Shown here one piece after another: positions 1 through 10,240 of a DNA stretch of 64,000 nucleotides. Under the pieces are notes generated by a model. It was not told the origin of the DNA. It did not search any database and worked only from the letters and a program-made list of their open reading frames with translations. This stretch comes from Alphaproteobacteria bacterium. Lineage in GTDB: Bacteria > Pseudomonadota > Alphaproteobacteria > CACIAM-22H2. Position 1 is the stretch's first letter; each line of letters begins with the position of its first letter. The DNA lies in NCBI GenBank assembly GCA_017308135.1, contig JAFKFM010000011.1:1-64000 (forward strand), read 5' to 3'. The translations under genes were made by a program, and so were the position numbers.

Positions 1-3000
1 CAGAGCTTCTCGATCGGGGCGGGCAATATCGTCCGCTTCATCCAGCCGGATAGCAGTTCGCTGGCGCTGAACCGCGTCATCGGCCCCGACCCGTCGATGA
101 TCTTCGGCTCGATCCAGGCCAATGGCCGGGTCGTGATCATGAACCCGGCAGGGATCTATTTCGGGCCGTCGGCGATGGTTGACGTGAACGGCCTGGTCGC
201 GACCACGTCGCGCATGAACCAAGCCGATTTCCTCGCCGGCAATCTCAACTTCTCGATCGCCGGCGACGTCAACGCGCGCGTAATCAACGAAGGCTTCGTC
301 AACGTCGCCCAAGGCGGCTTCGCCGTGCTGTCGGCGGCGGCCGTCGAAAACAAGGGCACGATCGTCGCGCAAGGCGGCACGGTGGTGCTGGCGGGCACGC
401 CGACGTTTACGTTGGATTTCTTCGGCGACGGACTTTTGAAGTTCGCGTCCACCGGCACGGTCACCCAAGCGCCGGCCGGTGCGACCGCGCTGGTCGACAA
501 CTCGGGCACCGTTCAAGCGAATGGCGGGCGCGTGCTGATGACCGCGCGCGCGGCGCGCGACGTGATCAACAACGTGATCAACGTGACGGGCATCGTCGAG
601 GCGCGCTCGGCGCGCATCGAGAACGGCGAGATCGTCATCGACGGCGGCGAGAACGGCACGACGGTCGTCGCGGGGCGCTTGGATGTGTCGGGCAACGAAG
701 CGGACGCGAAGGGCGGCAATGTCACCGTGCTCGGCGGGCGCGTGGAACTCGCGGCGGGGACGGATATCCGCGCTTCGGGCGAAGCGGGCGGCGGCACGGT
801 GCTGGCCGGCGGCGGCCAGCACGGCCAGGGCACGGCCTACAACGCGCAAACGCTTTACATGGACGCGGCGGCGGTCATCGCCGCGTCGGCCACGCTCAAC
901 GGCGATGGCGGCAAGGTCGTGCTGTGGGCGGACGACACGGCGCGCGTCGAAGGTTTCGCCGATACGGTGTCGGTCGATACGCGCGCGATCAACGGGCGCG
1001 ACGGCACGCTGCTGATCGATCCGACGGATTTCACGATCGCCACCATCGGCGGCGACATGACGGCGCTGGCTTTCCTCGGCATCCTGGGCAGCAGCAACGT
1101 CACGATCGATTCGACGTCGGGCAGCTCCGGCACCGCGGGCAACATCAATATCGACGGCGCGATCGCCTATGTCGGGGGTGCGGCGCGCACGATCACCTTC
1201 AACGCGCTGGGCGGTATTTATTTCAATGCCGGTGTCACGTCGATCTCCGGCGCGTTGAGCATCGCGCTGCAGGCGGCGGGCAACGTGGTGGTCGGCGCCG
1301 GAATCAGCACCAATGGCGGCAGCCTGACCGCGGCGGGTTATAACGGCACGGGCTCGCTGGGCGGCAGCTTCACGAACACCGCCGCGATCAATGTCGGTGC
1401 CGGGAATGTCACGCTCAACACCATCGGCGGGATCGCGCTAGCCCAGTCGGTCACGTCGTCGGGCACGGTGACGCTGAACGCGGGCGCCGCGATCAGCCAG
1501 ACCTACGGCATTCTCGGCACGCCCAGCCTCGTGGTCGGCGGTACGGGCGCGGTCACGCTCAACGAACTGACCAACACCTTCGCCAATATCACGCTGAACC
1601 GCGCGGGCACGACGACCAACGTATCGATCGTTACGTCGGTCTCGCCGAACCTCCAAGCCTCGACGCTCGGCACGGGCAGCTTCTATCTGGGCGGCGTCGG
1701 GTTCACGCAATCGGGCGCCGTCGTGCAGGACGCGCTGGCCGATAGTTTCACGATCCAGGGCAATACCGGGACCGTCACGCTGTCGCATAACAACTTCTTC
1801 ACCGGCGACGTGACCGTGCTGGGCGGCACGATCAACGTCATGGCCGATCAGGTCTTCGATATCGCCTCGTCCGCCAATCTCAATCTGCTGTCGAACGGCA
1901 GCATCTACGTCGAGAACAGCCTGACTGCGATCGGTGCGGGCTCGATGAACATGATTTTCAACACGCGCTATGCCGGCGCTGCCTATGGCTCGATCTATAT
2001 TCAGCCCGCAAGCAGCGACATCGATATCACCACCAATGGCGGCTACATCGTCATGGGCGGCGGCACGGGCGGCCTGACCAACGCGTTGCCGGGCGTGGCC
2101 CAAGCGGCGATCGGTGGCGGCGGTACGGCGCAAGGCATCGTGATCCAAGGCTACAACGACGGCGGGACGGCGCGCTCCGTTTCGATCGCGACCAACGGCG
2201 GCAATTTCTTCGCGCGCGGCACGGGTGCCACGAGCGGTGCGGCCCCCGCGGGCTTTTATATGTATTCGACCGCGGGCGGCGGCGCGGTCTCGATTGCGAC
2301 GGGTGCCGGCAGTATCAACATCTACGGCCAGGGCGGGACGGGCAACGACGGCAGCGGCGTGTTCCTGCAGGGCAATTCGGGGGTCAATACCGCCACGCTG
2401 CAGACGACGACCGGCAATATCACCGTCACCGGCGTATCGGGCAGCGGCGCCAGTTCGCACGGTATTCTCGCGGCGTATTTCAGCGAGATCGAGACCGGAT
2501 CCGGCACACTGACGCTGAACGGCAGTTCGGTCGGCAGCGGCTTTTCGCGCGGCCTTTGGAGCCTTGGCGTGATCGACGCGGGCTCGGGCGCCGGTTCGTC
2601 GATCATCGGCACATCGGTCGTCGAATACGGTATTTTGGCGATGCCGGGTGCGGATTGGCGCGTCGCCAACAGCACGTTGACGGCCGGCGGCACCAGCGCG
2701 GGTGCCGGTGCTGCGGGCGTCGGCATGGACGGAATCGCTTTCTCGGCTGGCAACGGGACCATCGACATCTCCGGCGAAGGCGGTTCCGGCGGAAACGGCA
2801 TCAGTCTCAGCGGTGCCATCACCCTCGCGGGTGACGCCGTAAATTTGGTTTTCAATGGCACGGGCGCTGCGGGCGACATCGTCGTCAGCGGCACGATCAC
2901 CACGACGTCGGCGACCGGCGCGCGCGCCGTTTCGTTGATTTCGACGGGCGATATCGACATCCAAGGCACGCCGGCGGCGGTCACGATCGGCGCCACGACC

Positions 3001-6000
3001 GGCGGCATGCTGAATTTCAGCGCCGATGCGGCCGGCGATCTGACGCTGGGCGGCAAGATCGTCACCGAAGGCGGCGGCGTCGGGCTGAACGCGGGAAGAA
3101 GCGCTTCGATCTACGCCGGGATCGAAACCTTCGGCGGGTATATCTCGATTTACGGCAACGCGACCGGCGGCAGCATCGCGGGCGCGAATTTCGCCGGTGC
3201 GGGCAACGGCGTCACGATCCATCAGCAGACGATGGACCAAGTCATCATCGACGCGGGCGGCGGCAATATCGACATCGCGGGCGTGGCCGGCGACACCGGC
3301 GGCTACAATATCGGCGTGTTGATGAACGGCGGCCAGGTGCAGACCACCGGCACGGGCGCCATCTCGATCAAGGGCAAGGGCGGTGCGGCCAACACCGATT
3401 TCCAGGTCGGCGTCTATATCAACGGCAGCACGTTCTTCGGCGGCGGCGCGTTCGCGTCGGGGGCCGGCGTCTCGGCCGGGACGGGCGGCCTCATCATCAA
3501 CGGCGATGGCGGTACGACCGCCGGCGGCAATTCGAACTACGGCGTCGTCCTCGCCACGTCCTATGTCACGAGTGCGGGGTTCGTGAATATCGAGGCCACC
3601 GGCGGGGCGGGGGCGAGCGATTCGATCCTGCTCGCGGCGGGCACGGTGCAATCGACCGGTGCGGGCTACGACGACATTCTGCTGACCGGCCATGCGCCGG
3701 TGGGAACCGGCTACGGCATCAATTTCGCCGGCGGGTTCAGCGGCGACGGCAGCACCGTGACGGTCGGCGGCGCGTCGTTCCAGGGCAGTCTGTTCCTGCG
3801 TGCCGATTCGCTGTCGTCGACCGTGGGCACGCTCAATCTGTCGCACCAGCCGACCGGCGGCACGATCCAGTTCGAGACGCTGACTCCGTCGCTGGGCATC
3901 GGCGTCAACGGCGGCGACGCCAGCGGCGGGATGGCCGTGACCGCCGGCATTTTGGGCAGCATTACCGGTTTCGAAGCGCTGAAATTCGGCAATAGCAGCA
4001 TGACCGGCGCTATCCAGATGGACTCGACCGATTTCAGCGCCTTCGCCGGTCTGTCGTCCATCAACGATTACATTGTGCAGACACAAGGCGTGTTCTATTC
4101 CAACACGCTGGACTTCGCCGCTAAGTCGGTCACGATCAATGCCGGTGGTGCCAGTGGCGGCGCGCTGACAAATATCGATCAGCTGACGCTGACGGGGGCG
4201 GGCTCCTTCACGGGCAACGTGGAGGCGACCTATCTCGCCATCGACAAGACCGGCACATCGGGCAGCGTCGATCTCACCGTTGCCGGCTCGGTCACGCTCG
4301 ACCCATCGACGATGGGCAGCGGCACGCTGACGCTGAACGCCTTGAGCATCTCGCAAGCCGGCGCGCTGGTTCAGGACGCGAACGGCGGCAATGTCACGAT
4401 GACGGCGACCGGTTCGATCACGCTCAATCTGGCCAACAATTTCACCGGCACGGCGATCACAATCGAAGGCGCGTCGGTCACGATCGGCGCCAATCAGTCT
4501 TTCACGCGTGGCGGCACGCAGACCGTCAATCTGACAGCGACCGCGGGTAACGTCTTGGTCAGCGGCGAACTGACCAAGTCGGGAACGGGTGGCGCTACTT
4601 TCAACATCGACGCCGCGGAAACCGCGTGGTTCGCCAATGCGGGCATTTACTCGGACGGCGGCAACATTAACGTGTGGGGCAACGCGCCCGGCGGCGACAA
4701 CAATGTGGGCACGACCGCGGGCACCGCTTGGGGCGTTCGCATCGACGGCGCCAACGCGATCCTGTCGGCGGGTGCCGGCAATATCGAAATCGTCGGCAAG
4801 GGTGCGACCGATAGCGGCGCCGGCCAGCACGGCATCGTGATTCTGAACGGCGGTCGCGTCGAAACGGATTCGGGCTACATCATGCTGTCGGGGCGCGGCG
4901 GCGACGGCACGGGGGCGAGCGCACAGGGCATCATCGTTTTGCCGGGGGCGAGTATCGCGTCGCAATCCGGCTATATCGAGCTTTTCGGCTATGGCGGCGC
5001 CAACAGTTCGGGCGCGCACGGCATCGCGTTCGACGTCGGCGCTTCGATCAGCACCGCCACCGGCGCCTATATCCTGTTCGCGGGCCAAGGCTACAACGGC
5101 GGCACCGGCGTCATCGCCAATGGCTCCAACGCGATCGACGCGGGCACGGGCCAGATCGGGATCACGTCGAATAACGGCATCGCGTTCGACGGGGTGGCGT
5201 TATCCGGCACGGGTGGTGCTAGTTTCGACGGCGGCACGGGCAATATCGCGCTCAACAACGGCAGCAACAACATCGCGGGTACGGTCGGCTTCACGACGTC
5301 GGCGGGCAATGCCAGCTTCGTCAACGCCAATACCGGCACGCTGACGCTCGGCACGTCGAACGTGGCCGGATATCTGGCCGTCGCGACGGGCGGCGCCATC
5401 GATCAAGGCGCGTCGCCGATCCATGTGACCGGCGCCACCAACATCACGGCCGGCGACGCGATCCTGCTGACAAATCCCGACAATACATTCGGCGGCGCGG
5501 TTACGCTGACCAATAGCGGCGCTTCGAACAACGTCGCCATCTTCGCGACCAACGGGTTGACGGTCGATACCGTTACGACCCAGGGCAGCTTCACCGCGCT
5601 GACCGGCGGCGGAATTTTGACCCTGGCGGCGGCGAACAGCTTCGCCGCGGGCCAGAACGTCACGTTGACCGCGACCGGCGGCGGAGCGATCGAGATTAAC
5701 GCCGCTCAGACATTGAATGGCGGGACGTTCACGGCCGACGGCGATGCGGGCGTGAACGTGACGGCGGATATTTCGACGTCGGGCGGAAACATCAATCTCT
5801 ACGGCAACGCACCGGGCGGCGGCGCCTTCGGCGCCGTGACCGGCGCGTTCCACGGCGTTGCGATCGAGGGCAGCACCACGATCGTCGATGCGGGCGGCGG
5901 CAATATCGCGATCAAGGGTGCGGGCGGCGACACGGGCACCTATCATGGCGTGACGGTCCGCCTGGGCGCCGGGGTTCAGACATCGGGTGCCGGCACGATC

Positions 6001-8580
6001 ACGATCGAAGGTCAGGGCGGCAGCGGCGCCACCGGATCGACGGGTGTCGAGTTCTATGACGGCGGCGCCTATGCCCAGACGCAGAACGGCGCGCTGACCA
6101 TAACCGGTACCGGCGGCTCGGCCGGCTACGGCAATTTCGGCGTGGCGCTCGCCACGGCGGAGTTGCGCGCGATCGGTGCCGGCGCCATTTCCGTGACGGG
6201 CACGGGCGGCGGCTTGGGCAGCGTCGGCGTGCATGTCGGCGGCGGCGGCGCCACCAGCATCACGGCGATCGACGGCAATATCACGATCAACGCCACCGGC
6301 GGCGGCGCCAACGACAGCGGCGCCATCAGCTGGGGGTTGGAAGTCGGTGCGGGCGGCCAGATGGGTTCGATAACCACGTCGGGTGTGGGCAACATCGCGA
6401 TCACCGCAACGGCGGGCGGCATTTCGGGCGACAACGACCGCCACGGCATGATCGTCGGCTCGGGCGGTTCCGTCATCACGCAGTTCGCGAACATTTCCAT
6501 CGATGCGACCGGCGGTGCGGGCAGCGGCACCAATAATCACGGCCTCTATCTCGACGGCGGCAGCATCAGCGCGTTTGGCACATCCGCCGGAATCTCCATC
6601 CTGGCGGATTCGCTGGCCGCGGAAATCGGCTCGACGGTTTCCGCGCTCGGCACGGTGACGTTGGCGCCGCAGACGTCCGGCGCCGATATCGGCATCGGCG
6701 GCGGTTCGGGCGTGGTGCAGTTGCCGTCCGATCTTTCGATCATCAACGCCGGGACGTTGAAGATCGGCGACTCTTCGACCGGTCTGATCTCGGTCGGGGC
6801 GGGCGGGATTGCGCCGACCGGAATCGGGGCTCTCTATCTCCACGGCACGACGATCTTCCTCGACGGCGACATCACGCTGCCGATCGGCAATCTGACGCTG
6901 CACGGCTATTCGGGCGGCGTCGTTCAGAACACGGGCTCGTCGATCGACGTCAATAATTTGGTGTTGCGCGGTGCGGGCAACTTCACGCTCGACGGCGGCG
7001 GCTCGGGCTATAACGCGGTCAATTACGTCGCGGCCGACGTGACGGGAAATCTCACGCTGCGCACGCAATCGGTCTCGACCTACACGGACGCGGCGATTAT
7101 CGCCGACGCGTCGGGCACGGTGAACGGCATTTCGGCGACCGGCGACCTGACCTGGACGTCGCAAAGCAGTATCGGTCAAGCGACGGGCGCCAACGTCGTC
7201 GTCGGCGGTTCGGTCAATTTGGAATCGATCGGCGGCGGCGTCACGCTTTTCGAGGCGGGCAACGTGTTTACCGGCTCCGTCGGCGCGGGCGCCTATGGCG
7301 GAGTGATCTCGTTGCGCGCCGGTTCGATCACGGTCGGCACGGGCGGCATCTACGCCGCCGGCAATATGATTTTGGCGACGACGAGCGGCGGGCTTCAGCA
7401 ATCAACCGGCGCCCTGACGGCCGGCGGCGATTTCAACGCTTCGTCCGCCGACGGGATCATGCTGTCGAATTCGTCGAACACGGTGACGGGATATACGTTG
7501 CTGACGACCACAAGCGGCAATATCGATTGGACGCAGGCCAGCCCGATGAACATCGGATCGATCAATTCGGCGGGCACGCTGGATGTCAGCGTGACCGGCG
7601 GCTCGATCAGCCAAGTCGGCGCCGTTTCGGTCGTCGGCACTTCGAGCTTCACGGCGACAGGCGGCATTGCGTTGACCAACGCGAGCAACGCGTTCGGCGG
7701 CGCGCTGTCGTTGACGGCGACGTCCGGTTCGGCGTCGGTCACCAATTCCGGCGCGCTGACATTGGGCGATGTGACAGTCGGCGGCGCCTTGACGGTGACC
7801 GCGGGCGGCGCCCTCACGCAATTGGGCGCATCGTTCTTCAGCGCGGGCTCGACCAGCTTGTCGGCGACGGGCACGATGACGTTGACCGAAAGCGGCAACA
7901 ATTTCGGCACGTCGCTGCTGCTGAACGGCGCTGGCGGTTCGCTCGACGGCACGGTCAACAGCCTGAGCGGTGCGGCCGCCGTTCCCGGCGTGACCGCGAC
8001 GAGCAGCGGCTTCACCTTCGCGGGCGAGACGATCGCGAATTCTGGCGGCGGTGGCGGTGGCGGCGGCGGCAACGAGGGTACAACGACCAACACGGTCACG
8101 ACCGAAACGCTGGCGCAGATCATCACCCAGATCCTGACATCGACGGTCGTGCAGCAATCGTCCTCGACCGCGTCGACCGACGCGACGACCGTCAACCCGG
8201 TGAGCCCGGCGGCCGTGCAGGCGATGCTGATCGCGATCCTGGCGGAAGCCGCGTCGCCCGCGGGCGGCACGGGCGGCGGCGAAACGCAAGGCGATGGCAC
8301 CAACACGCAACAGGCCGGCGCACCCACCGGCACTGGCGGCCAGCCCGGCGCACCGACCGTCACGGCCGATGCGGGCACGTTCGGGGCGGGCACGACGATC
8401 ACGATCAACACGTCGGGCGGTGCGGTGCAGTCGATCACCGTGACGCCGGTCGGCGGCGGCGCGCCGGTCACCATTCTGCCGGGTCTGCTCAACCTGACGC
8501 CGCCCGCGATCCCGACCGCGACCGCGACAGGCACGCCGGGTATTTCGGGCAATTTCCCGCTCGCCTGGGGCGGCCGATAA
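1..8580 (+). CDS. Two-partner-secretion filamentous-haemagglutinin-like exoprotein, 5' partial
   Basis: The frame is open from the first base, so the signal peptide and true start lie upstream; about 2,859 residues are visible. The first 75 residues carry hallmarks of the TPS secretion domain: an SMIFGSIQANGRV segment, an NPAGIYFG motif (family consensus NPNG-hhFG) and VNGLVATT. The rest is a very long, imperfectly repetitive Gly/Ala/Thr/Ser/Asn-rich region with recurring GGNI, TSGG and TLN-type units, expected to fold as a right-handed beta-helix on the cell surface. A glycine run lies near nt 8043-8073, followed by a Thr/Pro/Gly-rich tail. Proteins of this family are exported by a TpsB outer-membrane partner, which is not in the window. 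Adhesion is inferred from the family. Several long antisense frames over this gene are codon-bias shadows. Confidence 0.9.
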   Translation, partial: QSFSIGAGNIVRFIQPDSSSLALNRVIGPDPSMIFGSIQANGRVVIMNPAGIYFGPSAMVDVNGLVATTSRMNQADFLAGNLNFSIAGDVNARVINEGFVNVAQGGFAVLSAAAVENKGTIVAQGGTVVLAGTPTFTLDFFGDGLLKFASTGTVTQAPAGATALVDNSGTVQANGGRVLMTARAARDVINNVINVTGIVEARSARIENGEIVIDGGENGTTVVAGRLDVSGNEADAKGGNVTVLGGRVELAAGTDIRASGEAGGGTVLAGGGQHGQGTAYNAQTLYMDAAAVIAASATLNGDGGKVVLWADDTARVEGFADTVSVDTRAINGRDGTLLIDPTDFTIATIGGDMTALAFLGILGSSNVTIDSTSGSSGTAGNINIDGAIAYVGGAARTITFNALGGIYFNAGVTSISGALSIALQAAGNVVVGAGISTNGGSLTAAGYNGTGSLGGSFTNTAAINVGAGNVTLNTIGGIALAQSVTSSGTVTLNAGAAISQTYGILGTPSLVVGGTGAVTLNELTNTFANITLNRAGTTTNVSIVTSVSPNLQASTLGTGSFYLGGVGFTQSGAVVQDALADSFTIQGNTGTVTLSHNNFFTGDVTVLGGTINVMADQVFDIASSANLNLLSNGSIYVENSLTAIGAGSMNMIFNTRYAGAAYGSIYIQPASSDIDITTNGGYIVMGGGTGGLTNALPGVAQAAIGGGGTAQGIVIQGYNDGGTARSVSIATNGGNFFARGTGATSGAAPAGFYMYSTAGGGAVSIATGAGSINIYGQGGTGNDGSGVFLQGNSGVNTATLQTTTGNITVTGVSGSGASSHGILAAYFSEIETGSGTLTLNGSSVGSGFSRGLWSLGVIDAGSGAGSSIIGTSVVEYGILAMPGADWRVANSTLTAGGTSAGAGAAGVGMDGIAFSAGNGTIDISGEGGSGGNGISLSGAITLAGDAVNLVFNGTGAAGDIVVSGTITTTSATGARAVSLISTGDIDIQGTPAAVTIGATTGGMLNFSADAAGDLTLGGKIVTEGGGVGLNAGRSASIYAGIETFGGYISIYGNATGGSIAGANFAGAGNGVTIHQQTMDQVIIDAGGGNIDIAGVAGDTGGYNIGVLMNGGQVQTTGTGAISIKGKGGAANTDFQVGVYINGSTFFGGGAFASGAGVSAGTGGLIINGDGGTTAGGNSNYGVVLATSYVTSAGFVNIEATGGAGASDSILLAAGTVQSTGAGYDDILLTGHAPVGTGYGINFAGGFSGDGSTVTVGGASFQGSLFLRADSLSSTVGTLNLSHQPTGGTIQFETLTPSLGIGVNGGDASGGMAVTAGILGSITGFEALKFGNSSMTGAIQMDSTDFSAFAGLSSINDYIVQTQGVFYSNTLDFAAKSVTINAGGASGGALTNIDQLTLTGAGSFTGNVEATYLAIDKTGTSGSVDLTVAGSVTLDPSTMGSGTLTLNALSISQAGALVQDANGGNVTMTATGSITLNLANNFTGTAITIEGASVTIGANQSFTRGGTQTVNLTATAGNVLVSGELTKSGTGGATFNIDAAETAWFANAGIYSDGGNINVWGNAPGGDNNVGTTAGTAWGVRIDGANAILSAGAGNIEIVGKGATDSGAGQHGIVILNGGRVETDSGYIMLSGRGGDGTGASAQGIIVLPGASIASQSGYIELFGYGGANSSGAHGIAFDVGASISTATGAYILFAGQGYNGGTGVIANGSNAIDAGTGQIGITSNNGIAFDGVALSGTGGASFDGGTGNIALNNGSNNIAGTVGFTTSAGNASFVNANTGTLTLGTSNVAGYLAVATGGAIDQGASPIHVTGATNITAGDAILLTNPDNTFGGAVTLTNSGASNNVAIFATNGLTVDTVTTQGSFTALTGGGILTLAAANSFAAGQNVTLTATGGGAIEINAAQTLNGGTFTADGDAGVNVTADISTSGGNINLYGNAPGGGAFGAVTGAFHGVAIEGSTTIVDAGGGNIAIKGAGGDTGTYHGVTVRLGAGVQTSGAGTITIEGQGGSGATGSTGVEFYDGGAYAQTQNGALTITGTGGSAGYGNFGVALATAELRAIGAGAISVTGTGGGLGSVGVHVGGGGATSITAIDGNITINATGGGANDSGAISWGLEVGAGGQMGSITTSGVGNIAITATAGGISGDNDRHGMIVGSGGSVITQFANISIDATGGAGSGTNNHGLYLDGGSISAFGTSAGISILADSLAAEIGSTVSALGTVTLAPQTSGADIGIGGGSGVVQLPSDLSIINAGTLKIGDSSTGLISVGAGGIAPTGIGALYLHGTTIFLDGDITLPIGNLTLHGYSGGVVQNTGSSIDVNNLVLRGAGNFTLDGGGSGYNAVNYVAADVTGNLTLRTQSVSTYTDAAIIADASGTVNGISATGDLTWTSQSSIGQATGANVVVGGSVNLESIGGGVTLFEAGNVFTGSVGAGAYGGVISLRAGSITVGTGGIYAAGNMILATTSGGLQQSTGALTAGGDFNASSADGIMLSNSSNTVTGYTLLTTTSGNIDWTQASPMNIGSINSAGTLDVSVTGGSISQVGAVSVVGTSSFTATGGIALTNASNAFGGALSLTATSGSASVTNSGALTLGDVTVGGALTVTAGGALTQLGASFFSAGSTSLSATGTMTLTESGNNFGTSLLLNGAGGSLDGTVNSLSGAAAVPGVTATSSGFTFAGETIANSGGGGGGGGGNEGTTTNTVTTETLAQIITQILTSTVVQQSSSTASTDATTVNPVSPAAVQAMLIAILAEAASPAGGTGGGETQGDGTNTQQAGAPTGTGGQPGAPTVTADAGTFGAGTTITINTSGGAVQSITVTPVGGGAPVTILPGLLNLTPPAIPTATATGTPGISGNFPLAWGGR

Positions 8581-8614
8581 GCGGCCTTTCGCGTTTGGCG
8601 CTACACTCGCGCCG

Positions 8615-10207
8615 ATGAACACCGATTCTTCGCTCGCTATTCGCTTTCACGGGGCCGCCGGCACCGTGACCGGTTCGTGCTTTCGCGTCGACGGCGGGGC
8701 CAAGCCCTTCCTTGTCGATTGCGGCATGGCGCAAGGGCCCAAAACCTTGCAAGGCCTCAACCGCCGCACCTTTCCCTTCGCGCCCGGCGATATCGGCGCG
8801 GTGGTGCTGACCCACGCGCATATCGATCATTCGGGGTTGCTGCCGCGATTGGTTGCCGAAGGATTCTACGGCCCGATCTTCGCGACACCGGCGACCTGCG
8901 ATCTGCTGCAATGGATGCTGCGCGACGCCGCCGCGATTCAGGAAATGGAAACCGATCGCGCGGCCACGCGCCTGCACCGGCGCGGCCAAGGCGACATCTT
9001 GCCGCCGATCTATACCCGCGCCCATGCCGAAGCGGCGCTGGCGCAATTGCGTCCTGTGTCGCTCGACAAGGAACTCGCGCCCGTCGCGGGCGTCAAAGCG
9101 CGTTTCGGTCACGCGGGACATATTCTCGGGGCCGCCTGGGCGGCGATCGAAATCGCGGGCAAGCGCCTCGTCTTCTCCGGCGATTTGGGTCCGCGCGGCA
9201 AAACCCTGCAGCACGATGCCGCGCTGCCGCCCAAGGCCGATTTGCTGGTGATGGAGTCGACCTATGGTGGGCGCGAGCGGCCGCCGGAGGACGAGGAGTC
9301 GCGCCGCGCCAAGCTCGCCGCCGAAGTGCTCGACGCGCATCGCGCGGGCGGCAATCTGCTGATCCCCGCTTTCGCGGTCGAACGCACGCAGGAGCTGATC
9401 CACGATCTGCTGCTGCTCGCGCGCGAAAGCCGCATTCCCGCGATGCCGATTTACTTGGACTCGCCGCTCGCCTCGCGCGCGACCGAAGTCTTCGCGCGTT
9501 ACGCGTCGACGCTGGAACCGGCACCCGATGGCGGCGCGCATTTCAAGGCGCCGCATTTGCGCGCCATCGAATCGGTGGCGGAGAGCAAGGCGCTCGCACG
9601 CATCCGGGGCGGCGCCATTCTGATCGCGGGATCGGGCATGTGCGAAGCCGGGCGGATCAAGCATCATTTGAAGGATCATCTCTGGCGCGCGGAATCGACA
9701 TTGCTGTTCGTCGGCTATCAAGCGCCGGGCACGCTCGGCCGCTTGATTCGCGACGGCGTGGATCCCGTGCGCATCCATGGCGAGGAGCTTGCGGTGCGCG
9801 CGCGCATCCGCAATCTCGATTCCTATTCGGGCCATGCGGGGCAGGGCGATCTCGTGCGCTGGGCGCAGGCGGCGATCGGGTCCGCCACCCAAGTGGCGCT
9901 GGTGCATGGCGAACCCGACCAGCTCGACGCGTTGCGCGCGGCCCTCGCCGCTACGGGAATAGATGCCGCCCGGATCGCGATTCCCGATCTCGACGATTCG
10001 CTGGTCGCCGTTGATGCGGGCTGGCGGCTCGACCCCGCCCGGGACGGCAACGATCTGCGTGCGGCGGCCAAAGCGGGCCGCGATTGGCACAACGACTATG
10101 CCGGTACGATCCTGGCCGTGCGCAAGGCGCTGGAAGCCGCCCCGGACGATGCCGCGCGCGCGAAAATGCTGACGGAAATCCGCCGGAATCTGCCGCGCGG
10201 GGCTTGA
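8615..10207 (+). CDS. MBL-fold/beta-CASP ribonuclease
   Basis: This 530-residue protein is a metallo-beta-lactamase/beta-CASP nuclease of the YSH1/CPSF-73-like group. The zinc motif H67-A-H69-I-D71-H72 is clear. It is followed by the SGDLG and STYGGRER strands, a LIPAFAVERTQE motif, a DSPLA segment, AGSGMCEAGRIKHHL and a C-terminal SYSGHAGQGDL (RMMBL-type) motif. Family members cut or trim RNA in the cytoplasm. It starts 34 bp after the adhesin gene with no obvious Shine-Dalgarno, and the next gene starts 33 bp downstream, so it may be transcribed with either neighbour. About 60 residues after the RMMBL part look like an extra tail. The family is secure; the RNA substrate cannot be told. Confidence 0.9.
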   Translation: MNTDSSLAIRFHGAAGTVTGSCFRVDGGAKPFLVDCGMAQGPKTLQGLNRRTFPFAPGDIGAVVLTHAHIDHSGLLPRLVAEGFYGPIFATPATCDLLQWMLRDAAAIQEMETDRAATRLHRRGQGDILPPIYTRAHAEAALAQLRPVSLDKELAPVAGVKARFGHAGHILGAAWAAIEIAGKRLVFSGDLGPRGKTLQHDAALPPKADLLVMESTYGGRERPPEDEESRRAKLAAEVLDAHRAGGNLLIPAFAVERTQELIHDLLLLARESRIPAMPIYLDSPLASRATEVFARYASTLEPAPDGGAHFKAPHLRAIESVAESKALARIRGGAILIAGSGMCEAGRIKHHLKDHLWRAESTLLFVGYQAPGTLGRLIRDGVDPVRIHGEELAVRARIRNLDSYSGHAGQGDLVRWAQAAIGSATQVALVHGEPDQLDALRAALAATGIDAARIAIPDLDDSLVAVDAGWRLDPARDGNDLRAAAKAGRDWHNDYAGTILAVRKALEAAPDDAARAKMLTEIRRNLPRGA

Positions 10208-10240
10208 AAACCGCGCCCGGACAGGGTCTTATCCGGCCTC

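Noticed and set aside
1438..5088. A 1,216-codon open frame antisense to the adhesin, and similar long antisense frames at 5200-7401 and 7402-8622
   Set aside because: Their translations are Arg/Ala/Asp/Gly-rich with no domains, the pattern produced on the opposite strand of GC-rich Gly/Thr/Ala-repeat coding. The plus-strand frame carries clear family motifs.
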